A stretch of DNA of 64,000 nt from positions 88,294 through 152,293 of the forward strand of contig NZ_MKKC01000153.1 in assembly GCF_001942255.1 (NCBI RefSeq). Reading direction: 5' to 3'. Shown here piece by piece: positions 63,701-64,000 of this stretch. The number at the start of each line of letters is the position of its first letter. The first letter of the stretch is position 1. This DNA is from Nocardiopsis sp. CNR-923 (GTDB taxonomy: Bacteria > Actinomycetota > Actinomycetes > Streptosporangiales > Streptosporangiaceae). The translations under genes were made by a program, and so were the position numbers. The notes under the pieces were generated by a model. That model ran no database searches, was not told where the DNA came from, and worked only from the letters and a program-made list of their open reading frames with translations.

Positions 63701-64000
63701 CAGGCCGATCCCCCTGATCCCGGCACCCTCGCCCCCGGAGCCCGACCACCCCGACGAGACCGGCGGCGCGCTCGTCCGCCCCTACATGCTCCCCAGGCCG
63801 CAGGTCCCCCGGCCCAGGCTGCCTGAGGGCGACCTCCTCGCAGCGCCGACGAGCGGAACACCCGACGACTCGGGCGACCTGGCGGCGGTCATCCGCACGT
63901 ATGTCAGCTTCTCGGCCCTGAAGGACCGAGCTTGCGGTCGAACACCTGACTGGCAGCCAGGAACGTCCACCGCGTCTTACCCCGATCCTAGAATCCGGGT
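63701..64000 (+). CDS. 3' part of a small actinomycete protein, running off the right edge
   Basis: In the plus frame starting at multiples of three (63744 GAC) the sequence reads PPEPDHPDETGGALVRPYML, then PEGDLLAAPTSGTP. The ALVRPYxL motif is familiar from short Pro-rich proteins encoded beside Scr1-type regulators. No start codon with a ribosome binding site is visible, and the frame stays open to 64000. It begins where the minus-strand DUF5753 fragment loses its HTH, so it may be the other side of a junction. Confidence 0.3.

Overview
The window is a chromosomal segment of a very GC-rich actinomycete. The syntenic block tRNA-Thr, tRNA-Met, rpmG, two MaoC dehydratases and murB, the Scr1/DUF397 and DUF6879 regulator sets, the SARP-controlled polyketide operon and the small secreted surface proteins all fit Streptosporangiales, and Nocardiopsaceae is my best guess (inference; no rRNA is present).

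A dominant technical feature is that about thirty genes are broken by isolated frameshifts. Nearly all reconstruct as loss of one G or C, several as loss of a G just before CGCC. Both halves stay conserved and no nonsense mutations accompany them, and housekeeping genes are hit as well. I treat them as probable sequence errors and annotate those genes across the shift. Where sequence is truly missing (the 5' half of jetA, the middle of the IS982 transposase, the HTH domain at the right edge) I say so.

Layout. 0-3.2 kb: murB, two MaoC-type dehydratases, rpmG and two tRNA genes, all on the minus strand. 3.3-12.7 kb: an SMC/Rad50-like ATPase with a CPTC hook next to a Wadjet type II-like jetA-jetB-jetC set in which jetA has lost its N-terminal half and jetD is absent. 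12.8-14.6 kb: a lipoprotein and four tandem small secreted two-cysteine proteins. 15-24 kb: tRNA-Tyr, yajQ, an Scr1-type HTH/DUF397 pair, htpX, the 2-oxoacid:ferredoxin oxidoreductase genes korA-korB, an NAD(P)-binding protein and a protein with a Tyr/Gly/Gln-rich tail. 24-27 kb: a 20-bp perfect palindrome, two more small secreted proteins, an ECF41/SigJ-type sigma factor with a matching promoter at its own start, and a deleted IS982 element. 27-29 kb: a membrane protein and a thioredoxin-like lipoprotein/CcdA pair.

29-57 kb looks like a specialised-metabolite locus. One long minus-strand operon (49.6 to 34.8 kb) encodes an asparagine-synthetase-like ligase with Ser in place of the glutaminase Cys, a cysteine-synthase-like PLP enzyme, an M24 metallohydrolase, a DUF1445 protein, a sulfotransferase and a bimodular type I PKS (KSQ-ACP / KS-AT-DH-ER-KR-ACP, with no loading AT and no thioesterase). 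Around it lie a SARP regulator, two pairs of 11-bp-spaced direct repeats that look like SARP boxes, a class V PLP enzyme, an O-methyltransferase, an aromatic-type FAD monooxygenase, and cytochrome bd oxidase genes on both sides (one orphan cydA, one cydAB pair). 56.8-64 kb: a two-component system, membrane proteins, a tandem SpoIIAA-like protein and a DUF6879/HTH set ending in a DUF5753 fragment.
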